From: Leucobacter sp.
Lineage (GTDB): Bacteria; Actinomycetota; Actinomycetes; Actinomycetales; Microbacteriaceae
Length of the DNA: 5,982 bases
NCBI GenBank assembly: GCA_031178565.1
Contig: JAPSIU010000181.1
Location: 1-5,982, forward strand
Reading direction: 5' to 3'
The notes beneath the pieces are model-generated. The model was given only the letters and a program-made list of their open reading frames with translations, was not told the origin of the DNA and did no database searches. This document shows, piece after piece, positions 5,422-5,982 of this stretch (position 1 is its first letter; each line of letters starts with the position of its first letter). The translations under genes and the position numbers were made by a program.

Positions 5422-5982
5422 CTAGACGGCGAACGTCCAGGGATCGGTGCGGAGCGTGCTGACCCGGAACTCCACGCCCGGGAGGCGATCCGCGAGGCGG
5501 GAGGCAGCCCCCTCGAGCCACAGCGACTCGCTCGCCCAGTGCGCCACGTCGACGAGCGCGGGCCCGCCCGCGGCGAGCGAGAGCTCGAGCGACTCCTGTG
5601 CGGGATGATGCCGGAGATCCGAGGTCAGATAGACGTCGGCGGCGCGCACGGCGGGGTGGTCGAGCAGGCTGTCGCCCGCGCCCCCGAGCAGAGCGACCCG
5701 CTGCACCGCGCGCTCGGGATCGCCGGCCACTCGCACGCCGCTCACGGTCTCGGGCAGGATCTCGGCGACGCGCTCCGCGAAGGCGCGCAGCGGGACCGGC
5801 GCGGCGAGCATCCCCACCCGCCCGAGGCCCGATGCGGGATCCGCGGCGCCCGGGACGATCGGGACCGCGTCGACGAGACCCAGGCGCCGCGCGATCACGT
5901 CGGAGACTCCCCCGAGCGGCGCGTCGGCGTTGGTGTGCGCCGCGAAGAGGGCGCAGCCGCCGCGGATGAGGCGGGCGAGCAG
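5422..5982 (-). CDS. Nif3-like dinuclear metal-centre protein (YbgI/DUF34 family), C-terminal part
   Basis: The minus strand is open from the right edge of the window (5982) to a TAG at 5424-5422, giving the last 186 residues of a protein expected to be about 265-285 long. Family landmarks are clear: AHTNADAPLGGVSD (partial residues 15-28) with metal-ligand D20, GLGRVGML (53-60), LLGGAGDSLL (98-107), YLTSDLRHHP (118-127), and the C-terminal HxxxE metal motif as H148 and E152 in VAHWASE. The N-terminal HHP ligand motif is outside the window. A GTG at 5898 could be mistaken for a start, but it falls inside the conserved HTN motif region, so the real start lies beyond the edge. Members form toroidal hexamers with a two-metal site. 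They are often annotated as GTP cyclohydrolase I type 2 homologues, but the biological substrate is not established. It is followed after 63 bases by the zinc-ribbon-family gene on the same strand, a pairing also known in mycobacteria. Confidence 0.95.
   Translation of the reverse strand: MLARLIRGGCALFAAHTNADAPLGGVSDVIARRLGLVDAVPIVPGAADPASGLGRVGMLAAPVPLRAFAERVAEILPETVSGVRVAGDPERAVQRVALLGGAGDSLLDHPAVRAADVYLTSDLRHHPAQESLELSLAAGGPALVDVAHWASESLWLEGAASRLADRLPGVEFRVSTLRTDPWTFAV

Noticed and set aside
5422..5898. GTG at 5898 as the start of the Nif3-like gene
   Set aside because: The frame continues upstream to the window edge and encodes the conserved AHTNAD and GGVSD motifs, so the GTG is internal.
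1..5982. A novel defence, mobile or biosynthetic system
   Set aside because: Every gene belongs to a widely conserved housekeeping family in an order known from other actinobacteria. There are no direct repeats, integrase or transposase fragments, or composition shifts that I could see.

Overview
The window looks like ordinary core chromosome from a high-GC Gram-positive bacterium (Actinomycetota). GlnA2, the N-terminally extended methionine aminopeptidase and the small SPOR-annotated protein read most like those of Microbacteriaceae (Leucobacter/Microbacterium-like). That family placement is my inference from remembered homologues, not from a search. Codon third positions are strongly G/C throughout. 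I see no mobile element, CRISPR array, tRNA or sign of horizontal transfer.

Layout from left to right. Positions 1-2899, minus strand: a nitrogen-metabolism operon in which glnA2 (1562-2899, glutamine-synthetase-like) is followed after 9 bases by glnE (N-terminal 517 residues, running off the left edge). Positions 2900-3006: the glnA2 leader, with a candidate -10 box and a candidate GlnR-type nitrogen box. Positions 3007-3213, minus: a 68-residue conserved small protein of unknown role. Positions 3214-3272: a divergent promoter region with a 13-base palindromic -10 element. Positions 3273-4142, plus: map, a class Ic type I methionine aminopeptidase. Positions 4190-4582, minus: rnpB, the RNase P RNA, convergent with map. 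Positions 4633-5358, minus: a coiled-coil protein of the C4-type zinc-ribbon (CT398/DUF164-like) family that has lost most of its zinc ligands. Positions 5422-5982, minus: the C-terminal part of a Nif3/YbgI-like protein that runs off the right edge.

How the parts relate: nif3, the zinc-ribbon-family gene, rnpB, glnA2 and glnE form a neighbourhood known in other actinobacteria, including the Rv2230c-Rv2221c area of Mycobacterium tuberculosis. GlnE normally controls a GS I-beta enzyme by adenylylating a tyrosine. The GlnA2 encoded beside it has tryptophan at that position, so GlnE's target is probably a separate glnA elsewhere in the genome.

I did not find a previously undescribed system. The points most worth a second look are the active-site and adenylylation-site changes in GlnA2, the ligand-depleted zinc ribbon, the shared palindromic -10 between map and the small gene, the possible nitrogen-regulator box before glnA2, and the repeated TAG(A/T)CT -10 hexamer at several starts.
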